Made by a program: the position numbers and the translations under genes. From NCBI RefSeq assembly GCF_001956695.1, contig NZ_CP019070.1, forward strand, positions 124,001 through 188,000: a stretch of DNA of 64,000 nucleotides, read 5' to 3'. The DNA comes from Poseidonibacter parvus. GTDB taxonomy: Bacteria; Campylobacterota; Campylobacteria; Campylobacterales; Arcobacteraceae. Of the stretch, positions 10,211 to 18,178 are shown piece after piece. Under the pieces are notes generated by a model. The model ran no database searches and was not told the origin of the DNA. It saw only the letters and a program-made list of their open reading frames with translations. Position 1 is the stretch's first letter. Each line of letters begins with the position of its first letter.

Positions 10211-10885
10211 TTATCTAAAGTTTTTATAGAAACTTTTATATTCTAAGAAGTTAAAATGTTCTTTACTGATTTTTGATTGCGAGCAAACAGAACAATAGTG
10301 TTTTTCATCTAAATTGAAGTTATAAAAATACCATTGTTTCTCGTCATTATCATTTTGAAAAACTTTTGCATAGTGTTTGTCGTATGGTTCAACTGTAAAA
10401 GATGATAAAGACTTATAAACACCAACTCCTAGTGCTTTAATGTAGCTTTCTTTTAGTGTCCAAATTTGGTAGAAATTTTCTAGTTTTCCATTTATATAGT
10501 CTGTTTCTTCTGTAGTTAATATCTCTTTATAGTCTGTTAAATCAATATCTTTGATCTGTTCTATATCTATTCCAATATTATTACTATCAATTACACAAGC
10601 TACCCAATCTCCAGAGTGAGTGATATTAAAATCTATATTTTCTAAGTTTTTTAAAAATGGTTTTCCCGTTGGAGATCTTTCAATGACTATATCTTTCTTA
10701 TCAATTCCATTTTTATCTAAAGCATAATAAAGCAAAGCAGAGCTTAAAAGTGAACGAATATAATCTTTTCTTTGATGATATTGTTTTGCATATTCAACTC
10801 TTTGAGCAGAAATTGTTTTTTCTAACATTGATAAATCATGATCATTGATATTAAAATCAAGTTTTAAAAAATATACATTTTGCAT
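10211..10885 (-). CDS. Sfp-type 4'-phosphopantetheinyl transferase
   Basis: Transfers phosphopantetheine from CoA to the conserved serine of carrier domains. The family signatures are visible: IGIDIEQI (Mg-binding acidic residues) and WTLKESYIKALG (the WxxKEAxxK-type motif). Length 224 residues is usual for Sfp-type enzymes, and longer than the AcpS type that serves fatty-acid synthesis. It lies tail to tail with the NRPS/PKS gene, whose Ser825 and Ser2314 are the obvious targets; that pairing is inference from position. It is the second gene of a two-gene unit, starting 7 bases after the upstream 154-residue gene. Confidence 0.92.
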   Translation of the reverse strand: MQNVYFLKLDFNINDHDLSMLEKTISAQRVEYAKQYHQRKDYIRSLLSSALLYYALDKNGIDKKDIVIERSPTGKPFLKNLENIDFNITHSGDWVACVIDSNNIGIDIEQIKDIDLTDYKEILTTEETDYINGKLENFYQIWTLKESYIKALGVGVYKSLSSFTVEPYDKHYAKVFQNDNDEKQWYFYNFNLDEKHYCSVCSQSKISKEHFNFLEYKSFYKNFR

Positions 10886-10892
10886 ATTTTCT

Positions 10893-11357
10893 TTAATCCA
10901 AGTCTTTTTTCATTTTAAGTCTTATGTTTTTTCTTTTTTGATGATATTCTTGCGAGTCTTCGTATTCGATATAATTATCATATCTTGCATGTTTGAAGCC
11001 AGTTTTTTTCTTATGCTTAATTGGACACCAAAATTCTTCTGTTCTTGAGCCTATTTCTGCGCAGTATTGAATTACACCATTTACATATCCACAAAAAACA
11101 CAAAAAACCTTTTCCATAAAATTTAAATGGCTTAAATGATGTCTATCTATTATAATGTATTTACTTCTTTTAACTTTTGGAATTTTGTATACAGGAAAGT
11201 TTATAGCTTGATATATGCTTGCAAAAATATCTGCAATTATTGCTGGTATTATCATCATTGCTATAAAAGGCATTGTAATTAAGTATGATATTTTAGTTCT
11301 TGCAAAGAATTTACTTGAGAAAAGTTTAACATCAGGTTTTTTGTCATTTTTATTCAT
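10893..11357 (-). CDS. conserved hypothetical protein with Cys-rich CPIKH motif
   Basis: 154 residues with no function I can assign. An N-terminal hydrophobic stretch (about residues 28-48, ITMPFIAMMIIPAIIADIF) suggests membrane attachment. The C-terminal half holds a cluster of Cys and charged residues: FCVFCGYVNG, a later Cys, then an E-x-x-x-R-T-E pattern ending CPIKH. I recall similar CPIKH proteins in other Proteobacteria but not a named role; metal binding is possible. It has a good ribosome binding site (TTAGGA) and is the promoter-proximal gene of the unit that includes the phosphopantetheinyl transferase, so a link to the NRPS/PKS product is possible but unproven. Confidence 0.75.
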   Translation of the reverse strand: MNKNDKKPDVKLFSSKFFARTKISYLITMPFIAMMIIPAIIADIFASIYQAINFPVYKIPKVKRSKYIIIDRHHLSHLNFMEKVFCVFCGYVNGVIQYCAEIGSRTEEFWCPIKHKKKTGFKHARYDNYIEYEDSQEYHQKRKNIRLKMKKDLD

Positions 11358-11676
11358 TTTATTCCTAAGTTTTGTTTGTAAAATACTATCAAAATGACTC
11401 TTAACCCTTAATTCACTTTTATATCACAATTAAAGAGTAACATTAAGAATATATGTGTTCTACATTTATAAATTTTAGTTTAAAATAATTAAAGTTTAAA
11501 ATCTTATGATTTCTTACATATTATTAATAACCCTTAATATGGTCTTTTTAATAAGAAAATACTTTTTTTAGAAAAATATATTTATAAAAATAATCACAAT
11601 TAAGCTTAGTTTTAATTATAAGTATGATACAATTAGTTAAATAGAATATTGTCTATTAATTATTTTAAGGAATAAA
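11358..11676. promoter_or_regulatory. divergent intergenic region with paired direct repeats, before the pilus locus
   Basis: A 319-base region between two divergent units. AACCCTTAAT occurs at 11403-11412 and 11529-11538; TCACAATTAA occurs at 11424-11433 and 11594-11603, in the same order and orientation. A TATGAT-like -10 near 11623 would serve the pilus operon. Repeated pairs of this kind suggest activator or repressor sites, but no regulator can be named. Confidence 0.45.
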
Positions 11677-12207
11677 ATGCCATATCTAGTTGGATCACTT
11701 ATAGCAATCGTAACTGCTATGACTATTTTATTTACAAGATATGAAGCGGATGATAGTACTATAAAAGCGGAACTTGAAAATATGAGAGTTATGTTTTCAA
11801 TGGTTGATGGTTTTGTTGAGACTTGTATTAATACAGATAGTAGTTGTTTAGATGATATTAGTTTTGAAAAGTTAAGTATTGCAGGAGTATTAATTAATAA
11901 TTCTGTTGTGTCAGGTAGTGGATTATCATCTACTGTAACTTTTCCACACAATGATGTTATTTGGCAAATAATTCCAAATAAAAATGCAAGTAATTCATAT
12001 AAATTATTAGTTGATATGAGGGCAAGTGCAGGCTTGATGAGTAAAGCTATTTTTTCTGAAAACTTCTCAAGTAGAGAATTTTGTGAAAAACCTCTTTTTG
12101 GTACAGCAGAACTAAAAGAAAATCAATTTGATGGTACAGATGATTTTGAAGATAGTGGTTCAAGCACAACAAGTGATGGATTTTTTGTCTGTACAGTATT
12201 TAAATAG
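11677..12207 (+). CDS. leaderless pilin-like protein, first gene of pilus locus
   Basis: 176 residues beginning MP and a hydrophobic helix (VGSLIAIVTAMTILF), followed by an amphipathic segment and a secreted-type C-terminal domain with four Cys. The shape matches a mature type IVb pilin: N-terminal helix anchoring a globular head. There is no basic leader, no Gly before the helix and no Glu at position 5, so a normal prepilin peptidase site is absent. The N-terminus resembles that of the next gene (MPQLIAMVIVVVGAM), so the two are probably related. Ribosome binding site AAGGA lies 6 bases before the ATG. Role as minor pilin is inference. Confidence 0.7.
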   Translation: MPYLVGSLIAIVTAMTILFTRYEADDSTIKAELENMRVMFSMVDGFVETCINTDSSCLDDISFEKLSIAGVLINNSVVSGSGLSSTVTFPHNDVIWQIIPNKNASNSYKLLVDMRASAGLMSKAIFSENFSSREFCEKPLFGTAELKENQFDGTDDFEDSGSSTTSDGFFVCTVFK

Positions 12208-12293
12208 TTTGGTGCGATTTATAGTATAAAAATAAATTGTTAAAATTTATGGTAGGTTGGTAGGAAAATTAAAATTAATAAAAAAGGATTAAA

Positions 12294-12950
12294 ATGCCAC
12301 AGTTAATAGCAATGGTTATAGTAGTAGTTGGAGCAATGATTTACATGTTTCAAACGTTTGGTGGAACAGGTGATAAGATTGAAGGTATTGCACAAAAGTC
12401 TAGTATTATGACAGAAATTAATAATATTAAAAATGGACTTCAGCTTGCAGCTAGAGATGAAGTTTTAAGAGCAACAGATAGTACAACCGCTGATAAAGTA
12501 GAAACTTTAGAAGGATTAGCTGAGTTAGAATATTTTGCTGATCAAATTAATGATGAGTTAGATGCTACAGCAACAACTGATACTGCAAATGTATATCAAG
12601 CAATTTCATTTGGTTCAGGAAATACGATGGAAATTTCACTTGTATTACCAGCTAAAGCTAATGCTACTACTCTTGCAAGACCAGGATTATTCATTGATAT
12701 TTCAAAAGGTTCATTAGCTACAAATGCAGGCTTCTTAGAAAAACAGTTAGTAGCAGATTTAGGTGCATTAGCAAGTATTGATGTAAATCAAACTTCAGCT
12801 ACATATAATACTACAATAGATGCAGCAGGTGATCTTACAACACCAGCAGCACTAGTCGCTGCTTCAGGTACTACTGCTGCAACAGATGAAGATGGTAAAT
12901 TTGTTATTTATTTTAAAGATTTACAACGTGGTGTTATTGATAATCAATAA
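12294..12950 (+). CDS. probable major pilin, leaderless type IVb-like
   Basis: 218 residues: MPQLIAMVIVVVGAM transmembrane helix, then a segment with TEINNIKNGLQ that recalls the alpha-1 helix of mature type IVb pilins such as TcpA, then an Ala/Thr-rich soluble domain without Cys. The simple composition, a strong AAAGGA ribosome binding site and two hairpins just after it fit a highly expressed structural subunit. As in the gene before, no leader peptide, no cleavage Gly and no Glu5 are present. The assignment rests on architecture and context; I cannot confirm it by alignment. Confidence 0.7.
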   Translation: MPQLIAMVIVVVGAMIYMFQTFGGTGDKIEGIAQKSSIMTEINNIKNGLQLAARDEVLRATDSTTADKVETLEGLAELEYFADQINDELDATATTDTANVYQAISFGSGNTMEISLVLPAKANATTLARPGLFIDISKGSLATNAGFLEKQLVADLGALASIDVNQTSATYNTTIDAAGDLTTPAALVAASGTTAATDEDGKFVIYFKDLQRGVIDNQ

Positions 12951-12963
12951 TAAAATAAAAATA

Positions 12964-12992
12964 AACACATTAGGCTTTTTAGCCTAAGTGTT
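12964..12992 (+). terminator. hairpin 1 after probable major pilin
   Basis: AACAC(A)TTAGGCT-TTTT-AGCCTAAGTGTT forms a 12-pair stem with one bulged A. No strong T-run follows, so it may act as a partial terminator or as a 3'-end stabiliser that raises the pilin message over the downstream genes. Confidence 0.7.
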
Positions 12993-13001
12993 ATCTAAAA
13001 C

Positions 13002-13036
13002 AAAAAATGAGTATTAATTCCTAATATTCATTTTTT
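13002..13036 (+). terminator. hairpin 2 after probable major pilin
   Basis: A 15-pair stem (one G-T pair) from A-run 13002-13007 to T-run 13031-13036 around loop ATTCC, ending in Ts. With hairpin 1 it sits in the 109-base gap between the major pilin and the next gene, and probably sets subunit ratios by partial termination. Confidence 0.65.
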
Positions 13037-13059
13037 ATTTTACAAAAGGGTAAATACAA

Positions 13060-13800
13060 ATGTTAGGAAATATATGGCTATCATCAGCACTCATTGTTAC
13101 AGCTATATATTCTGCATCGTCTTTATATAAGTCTTATTCAGATACCCAAGAAGCAAAGCAGATTCAAGAAAACTATCAAATAATATCTGATATAAAAACT
13201 CTTTTAGCAGAACAATACAATAAAAATCCAGATGAAGTAACTCGTGATGAAATTATGATGCATTTACCAGCTGGTGGAAATTGGGAAAAGGTACTTCTTT
13301 TAGATAGAAACAGTACAAGTACTCTTGAAAACGATGCATTAGTTGATGAAGATGGGAATTTTGTCTTAGACGAAAGTGAACAACTAAAACTTTTTGCTTT
13401 AAGAGCAAAATTAAGTAATTTGTCTGATTCAAATACTGAAAATACAGTTGATGGAGTACATACTTTTATTGTTGGAAAAGAAGAAAAAAATATAGTAAAT
13501 AAAAATATATCAATTGATGATAGTTTAGAAAAAGCCATTGAGTATTTAAGTACAGCTATTTTGTATTCAACTTTGACAAGTTCAGAGATTGAAGTAATAT
13601 TAGAAGATGCTATTGAAACATACACTCCACATAGTGACATATATCAAGATATGAAAACTAGTGAAACAGAAGTTATTGATGATGTTGAATTAGCAATTAG
13701 AAAAAAAGCGTTTTTTAAAAAAAGATTAGAAGAAGAGTTACTTTTAAATAAAAATGCAATGGAAACAAAACTATATTATCACTTGAAAGATTTATTATGA
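13060..13800 (+). CDS. pilin-like membrane-anchored protein
   Basis: 246 residues. One N-terminal helix (IWLSSALIVTAIYSASSLY) is followed by a long acidic, mostly helical region (EAKQIQENYQIISDIKTLL) with no other membrane segment. The helix plus amphipathic extension again resembles a mature pilin without leader, larger than its two predecessors; a minor or initiating pilin is a reasonable guess. Ribosome binding site AAGGG lies 8-9 bases upstream. The stop overlaps the start of the next gene (ATGA), so translation is probably coupled. Confidence 0.6.
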   Translation: MLGNIWLSSALIVTAIYSASSLYKSYSDTQEAKQIQENYQIISDIKTLLAEQYNKNPDEVTRDEIMMHLPAGGNWEKVLLLDRNSTSTLENDALVDEDGNFVLDESEQLKLFALRAKLSNLSDSNTENTVDGVHTFIVGKEEKNIVNKNISIDDSLEKAIEYLSTAILYSTLTSSEIEVILEDAIETYTPHSDIYQDMKTSETEVIDDVELAIRKKAFFKKRLEEELLLNKNAMETKLYYHLKDLL

Positions 13801-14543
13801 TTAAAATAATTTTAGTATTTTTAACACTTTTTATATCTCTAAATACTTTACATGCTGAAGATTCAGAATTTATACAACAACAAGAGTTATTCTTAAAGGT
13901 AAAAACGATTATTCAAGAAGAAGAGTCAATTGCTCGTGCTTATGAAAATTTTATATTAAATGAGAAGAAATTACCAACAACTTTTGCCCAACTTGTAACA
14001 GATGAGTACTTAGATAGCGGTTTTACTCTAACACCTTTTGTAGATGGAGAAACTGTATCTGTAAATGATTTTGGATTTAGAAAAGAGATAAATAACAGAC
14101 TTAAAGGTTCGTCATTAGAAGAAGATGAAAGTATACAAAGATTATATGAAAGTGATTTATTTAGAAAAAAAACATACTTTTATGATAGAGATGAAATAGG
14201 AATAAAACTTGAAGATGAGTTTGTAAATCATTTATATTTTTTAAGTTCAACTGCAGGATTTAATTTAATTAAGTGTGGTATAAGTCCTAAGAAAAAGTAT
14301 TGTTGGAATAAAGAAGATACAGATGAAAATGTTATATATATTTATCAAGAAGATGCTCAAACAAATTTACTGATGTATTACTCAGTAGATAATTTCAAAA
14401 CAGGCCCAATAATCATTACAAATGACACTTCTTTACATATAACTAGTGATGAGTTTAATTCAATTCCAAAAGGAGCTCTTTTATATGATACAGAAGCTGT
14501 AAAGTATATAAAAACTAGAGACTCTATTGAGGTGGTGAAATAA
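13797..14543 (+). CDS. periplasmic protein, pilus-locus paralogue family member 1
   Basis: 248 residues with a cleavable signal peptide ending LHA. After it comes a module shared by four proteins of this locus: an I-x-x-E-E-x-I-A-x-A helix (TIIQEEESIARAYENFIL), then LPTTFAQL and EYLDSGF. Further shared features are LYESDLFRKKT and a C-terminal KYIKT. One Cys pair (ECG..KKYCW region near 160-170) may form a disulfide. Function unknown; probably an exported pilus component or tip-complex subunit. It overlaps both neighbours by one to four bases, so it belongs to the pilus operon. Confidence 0.65.
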   Translation: MIKIILVFLTLFISLNTLHAEDSEFIQQQELFLKVKTIIQEEESIARAYENFILNEKKLPTTFAQLVTDEYLDSGFTLTPFVDGETVSVNDFGFRKEINNRLKGSSLEEDESIQRLYESDLFRKKTYFYDRDEIGIKLEDEFVNHLYFLSSTAGFNLIKCGISPKKKYCWNKEDTDENVIYIYQEDAQTNLLMYYSVDNFKTGPIIITNDTSLHITSDEFNSIPKGALLYDTEAVKYIKTRDSIEVVK

Positions 14544-15250
14544 TGAAAATATTAATAATACTTTATTTATTTTTTAATTTTCTAAATGCAAAAGATACCT
14601 TAGTAGTACAACAGCAAAATGTATTGTATGTTCAAAATCTAATAGAAGTAGAAGAAAAAATAGCAAGTAATTTTGAAAAATATTTACTAAATGAGTATTC
14701 AATACCAAGTTTAAATGATTTAATAGATGATGAATATTTAGGAAGTAATTTTACAACTACAAATAAATTCAGTTCAAGCGATATAGATTTTGTATCAGGT
14801 GATAATTTAAAAATAAAATATGCAATTACTAAAGATGTTCAATTATATGTTACTGCTTTATATGAAAGAGATTTATATAGAAATATGACTACAGTTTATA
14901 AAGATGAGAACACTCCAAGTAATTCATATGTTTCTTTTGAACTAGAATCAAAAGTTGCCGAAAATATTTTAGAGATTTTAGAAGCAGGTTCTAGTATTGC
15001 TAGTGAATGTTCTGCAACTTTAACAAATACTTACTGTATTACAAATTTAAGTGCAATAAGATGGTATGACTCAATTTCACGTTGGATTGAATATAGTAAT
15101 GAAGACTTTGAAGAAGGAAATGTGACAATTAGTACAACAGGTCTTTTGTCAAGTACAAAGTTAGATGAATTAAATGTGGGTGCCTTTGTTCTTGTAAATA
15201 ATGGCGATAAATATATAAAAACTCTTACAGATATTGCAAAGGTTGATTAA
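14543..15250 (+). CDS. periplasmic protein, pilus-locus paralogue family member 2
   Basis: 235 residues with signal peptide ending LNA. It is a tandem duplicate of the gene before by pattern: NLIEVEEKIASNFEKYLLNE, IPSLNDL, EYLGSNF, then LYERDLYRN and a terminal KYIKTLTDI. The Cys pair is at a similar place (about 155 and 165). Start ATG overlaps the previous stop (TAATG), and the next gene begins directly after its stop. Same likely role as its paralogue; the actual activity is unknown. Confidence 0.65.
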   Translation: MKILIILYLFFNFLNAKDTLVVQQQNVLYVQNLIEVEEKIASNFEKYLLNEYSIPSLNDLIDDEYLGSNFTTTNKFSSSDIDFVSGDNLKIKYAITKDVQLYVTALYERDLYRNMTTVYKDENTPSNSYVSFELESKVAENILEILEAGSSIASECSATLTNTYCITNLSAIRWYDSISRWIEYSNEDFEEGNVTISTTGLLSSTKLDELNVGAFVLVNNGDKYIKTLTDIAKVD

Positions 15251-18169
15251 ATGAAGTTTTTACTTTTACTTTTATTATTAATAAATATTAGCTTTGCAAA
15301 TAGTCAAAATATATCTAGAATGAATGCCTTAAAAAAAGTTATTCAAAAAGAAGAATATATTGCCTTAGCAATAAATAAATACATATTGCAAACAGGAACT
15401 ATTCCTAAAACAAATTTAAATAAATTAGATTGGGAAAAATTAGATCATGAAGATTACTTAGGAGAGAGTTTTAATAAAAAGAATCCTTTAACTTCTGAAG
15501 ATATAGATGTTTACTATGATACTCAAACTTACAATTTTTTTATTAGAGGTGTTGTTGTTGATATTGGAACAGAAGAAGAACCAGAATCATCTTATGATGA
15601 AGATTTAAAGTATCTTTATAACTTTTATAAAAGTAGAATATTTAGAGTAAATACAATAGCTCCACTAGATACAACAGAAGAAAAACTAAAAAAAGGCTCT
15701 CAAGTTCTTTATTCCTCAACTCAAAAAGAGATAATAAAAATACTTAGTTCAACAAGTGACAATACAATAAAACTTGATAGTCAAGAATGTGAAGTAAGTA
15801 GTTATTATTATGAATTAAAAGGAAAAGAATTAACTTACAAATACTGTAAAACGGTTGATAATCCAATTACTGTATATCAAGATTCTCCTATTTATGTTGA
15901 AGACTATACGGAATTAGAGTATATAAAAGCAAAAATCGGTGATAAGGCTTATGCCAAAAAAGATGGAACTTGGTACGAGTATTATTATCAAGGAGATACA
16001 AATCCTCCTTGGGTTGCAGTATATTTAGGTACAGCTATTAGCGCAGCTGATGAAGATGAAAATATTGAGGATTTAATACTTTCTTATATTCCTGATGCAA
16101 AAGATTTAGTTTTTAGACAAGATGGTGGATGTATGCTAGCAAATGGAGATATCTTTTGTTGGGGTAACAACAAGTATAAAAAAGCTGGGATTGAAAACTA
16201 CGGACAATTAGACACTTCTTTAAGTCCAGATTACGTTAATACTCCTGTAATGTTAAAAGTTCAAATTGATGATACAACTGAAATTAATGGTATAACTAGA
16301 TATGACAAGAATTGGTACAATAATCCATATAGAGTAAAATTTGAAAAGATGAGTATGAATAGTACTAATGTATGTGGAATATCACCAATTTTTTCATATT
16401 CAGTTGATGGGATTGCAAAAAAAATTGGAGGAGATTTATACTGTAATGGTAGTATTTCTTCTACATATTTTGAAGATATAGAAGAAGAGGTTAAAAGTAC
16501 TTCAATTTTAAAAAAGAATAGATTTTTTGCTTTAGGAAAAGATGATAAATTAAATAATGATAATGAAATATATTTGCAAGATATTGTGATGGTTGAAGAC
16601 ACAGCTGCAGTATTGTCAGAATCAGGAGATATTTATACTTTTGGACGAAATTATAAAGGCGCTCTAGGAATAGGAAGTGATGATAAGTTTATAATAGAAA
16701 ATACTCCACAGAAAATTGATACAGATATTATTTTTGAAAAAATCTTTGCCCTTCGAGACATAAAAGGATTTGGAGCTATTGATGAAGATAACTATTTTTG
16801 GATTTGGGGAGAGCGACCAAATGGTACTATTTATAATGAACCTACACTTTTAGATACCAGTAAAAGATTTGATAAAGATGCAATTTTTGTAAATACAAAT
16901 GAGTTTGTCTTAAAAGGTGTTGATAATGTCTTTTATAAAACAACAGAAGATAATTCTATTAGTTCGTTATCAGAAATTCCAAGCAGTGCAATAAGTGTAT
17001 CTATTTATGGAGATTTTTATACATATGTTAATGAAGATTTAGAGTTAAAAGGAAGTGCTAACTTACTTAAATGTATGCAATCAAATGAAATTTATGAATG
17101 TAGTGATGAGAATAAAAATATTTTTGCTTTGGCTATTGATAAACTAAATGAAAAATCAAATACAATAAATGGAAAAGATTTTGCAAACTTTTCAAATGTT
17201 TCTATTTTTAAATTAGATAGTGTAATAAAAGAAGAATTTGAAGATTTTGAAGATATTTCGAAAATAGATATTTCAGAAGAAACAGGATGGAAGGTGAAAA
17301 ACAAATCTGATGATAGTGAAATAGCACTTGATTCCTTTAGAACTTCATATCCACCAACTAATATATCTGCACAAGATGGACCTGATGATGCAGAGAGAAT
17401 CGATCCTTCTAGAATTCTAGGAATAATTAAAGTTGGAACAGAATATGTGGAAAAAACATACAATTTAGGTATTGAATATGCAAATAATGAAGTTGAAGTA
17501 GAGTTCGATTTCTTTGAGATTGATTCTTGGGATTATGAGAAATTTAATGTTGAATTAAATGGTGTTAACTTTATTGAGGACGGTTTTATTCATGATGATC
17601 ATGAGGTATTTACTGACTCGAGTGATACGGGAATAGCAGTTAAAAATTTAGTTACTGTATATACTCAAACTGGTGAAAATCGTAAATATAATGATGAAAA
17701 ATATCACTATAAATTAAGACATAAGTTAAATTCTAGTGGAGATTTAACAGTGAAATTTAGTACAAGATTATTAGTTCCGCCTGAACCTGGAGCATCTTCT
17801 GATAATGCAAATTATAATTATCTAGTTCAAGGACTAGCAGATGAATCTTGGGGAATTGATAATGTACATGTAAAAGTAAAAGAAACAAATAAAAAATTTG
17901 TGTGTGCAATGACAGGTTTTGCTAGTAACTCGCAAATGTATTGTTGGGGTAACACTGCAAGGAGTATACCTATTTTAAGCACATCTTTATATGATATGAG
18001 TAAAATAAATACTGTAAATAAATTATTTATTACTCAAGAGAATGAGAAAAAAGAAAAAATGTCTTACAGTCAATTTAATTCAATTGGTGAAAATGATTCT
18101 GAAGGGAATTTATTCCTTAAGTTTCCTACTTATATTGGAGGATTTGATTATGGTTTTTATTTTAAATAA
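15251..18169 (+). CDS. RCC1-like propeller / jelly-roll exported protein, candidate pilus adhesin (family member 3)
   Basis: 972 residues. Signal peptide (LLLLLLLINISFANS), then the locus-specific module (KKVIQKEEYIALAINKYIL), then a propeller with RCC1-type repeats: GDIFCWGNN near 300, GDIYTFGRN near 458, YFWIWGE near 515 and QMYCWGN near 895. Between the last repeats a beta-sandwich insertion at about 660-877 ends SWGIDNVHVKVK, a pattern I associate with adhesin or lectin-like jelly rolls. The C-terminus FPTYIGGFDYGF matches that of the other propeller protein of this locus. Paired Cys around the WG repeats suggest disulfides. Likely a surface or pilus-tip adhesin; PilY1-like function is inference from the propeller only. 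Confidence 0.75.
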   Translation: MKFLLLLLLLINISFANSQNISRMNALKKVIQKEEYIALAINKYILQTGTIPKTNLNKLDWEKLDHEDYLGESFNKKNPLTSEDIDVYYDTQTYNFFIRGVVVDIGTEEEPESSYDEDLKYLYNFYKSRIFRVNTIAPLDTTEEKLKKGSQVLYSSTQKEIIKILSSTSDNTIKLDSQECEVSSYYYELKGKELTYKYCKTVDNPITVYQDSPIYVEDYTELEYIKAKIGDKAYAKKDGTWYEYYYQGDTNPPWVAVYLGTAISAADEDENIEDLILSYIPDAKDLVFRQDGGCMLANGDIFCWGNNKYKKAGIENYGQLDTSLSPDYVNTPVMLKVQIDDTTEINGITRYDKNWYNNPYRVKFEKMSMNSTNVCGISPIFSYSVDGIAKKIGGDLYCNGSISSTYFEDIEEEVKSTSILKKNRFFALGKDDKLNNDNEIYLQDIVMVEDTAAVLSESGDIYTFGRNYKGALGIGSDDKFIIENTPQKIDTDIIFEKIFALRDIKGFGAIDEDNYFWIWGERPNGTIYNEPTLLDTSKRFDKDAIFVNTNEFVLKGVDNVFYKTTEDNSISSLSEIPSSAISVSIYGDFYTYVNEDLELKGSANLLKCMQSNEIYECSDENKNIFALAIDKLNEKSNTINGKDFANFSNVSIFKLDSVIKEEFEDFEDISKIDISEETGWKVKNKSDDSEIALDSFRTSYPPTNISAQDGPDDAERIDPSRILGIIKVGTEYVEKTYNLGIEYANNEVEVEFDFFEIDSWDYEKFNVELNGVNFIEDGFIHDDHEVFTDSSDTGIAVKNLVTVYTQTGENRKYNDEKYHYKLRHKLNSSGDLTVKFSTRLLVPPEPGASSDNANYNYLVQGLADESWGIDNVHVKVKETNKKFVCAMTGFASNSQMYCWGNTARSIPILSTSLYDMSKINTVNKLFITQENEKKEKMSYSQFNSIGENDSEGNLFLKFPTYIGGFDYGFYFK

Positions 18170-18178
18170 GGGAAAAGA

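Noticed and set aside
11677-12950. Considered the first two pilus-locus genes as ordinary class III or Flp pilins
   Set aside because: Neither has the G/E-F/Y cleavage site of these classes, and both are larger than Flp pilins, so only pilin-like architecture is claimed.
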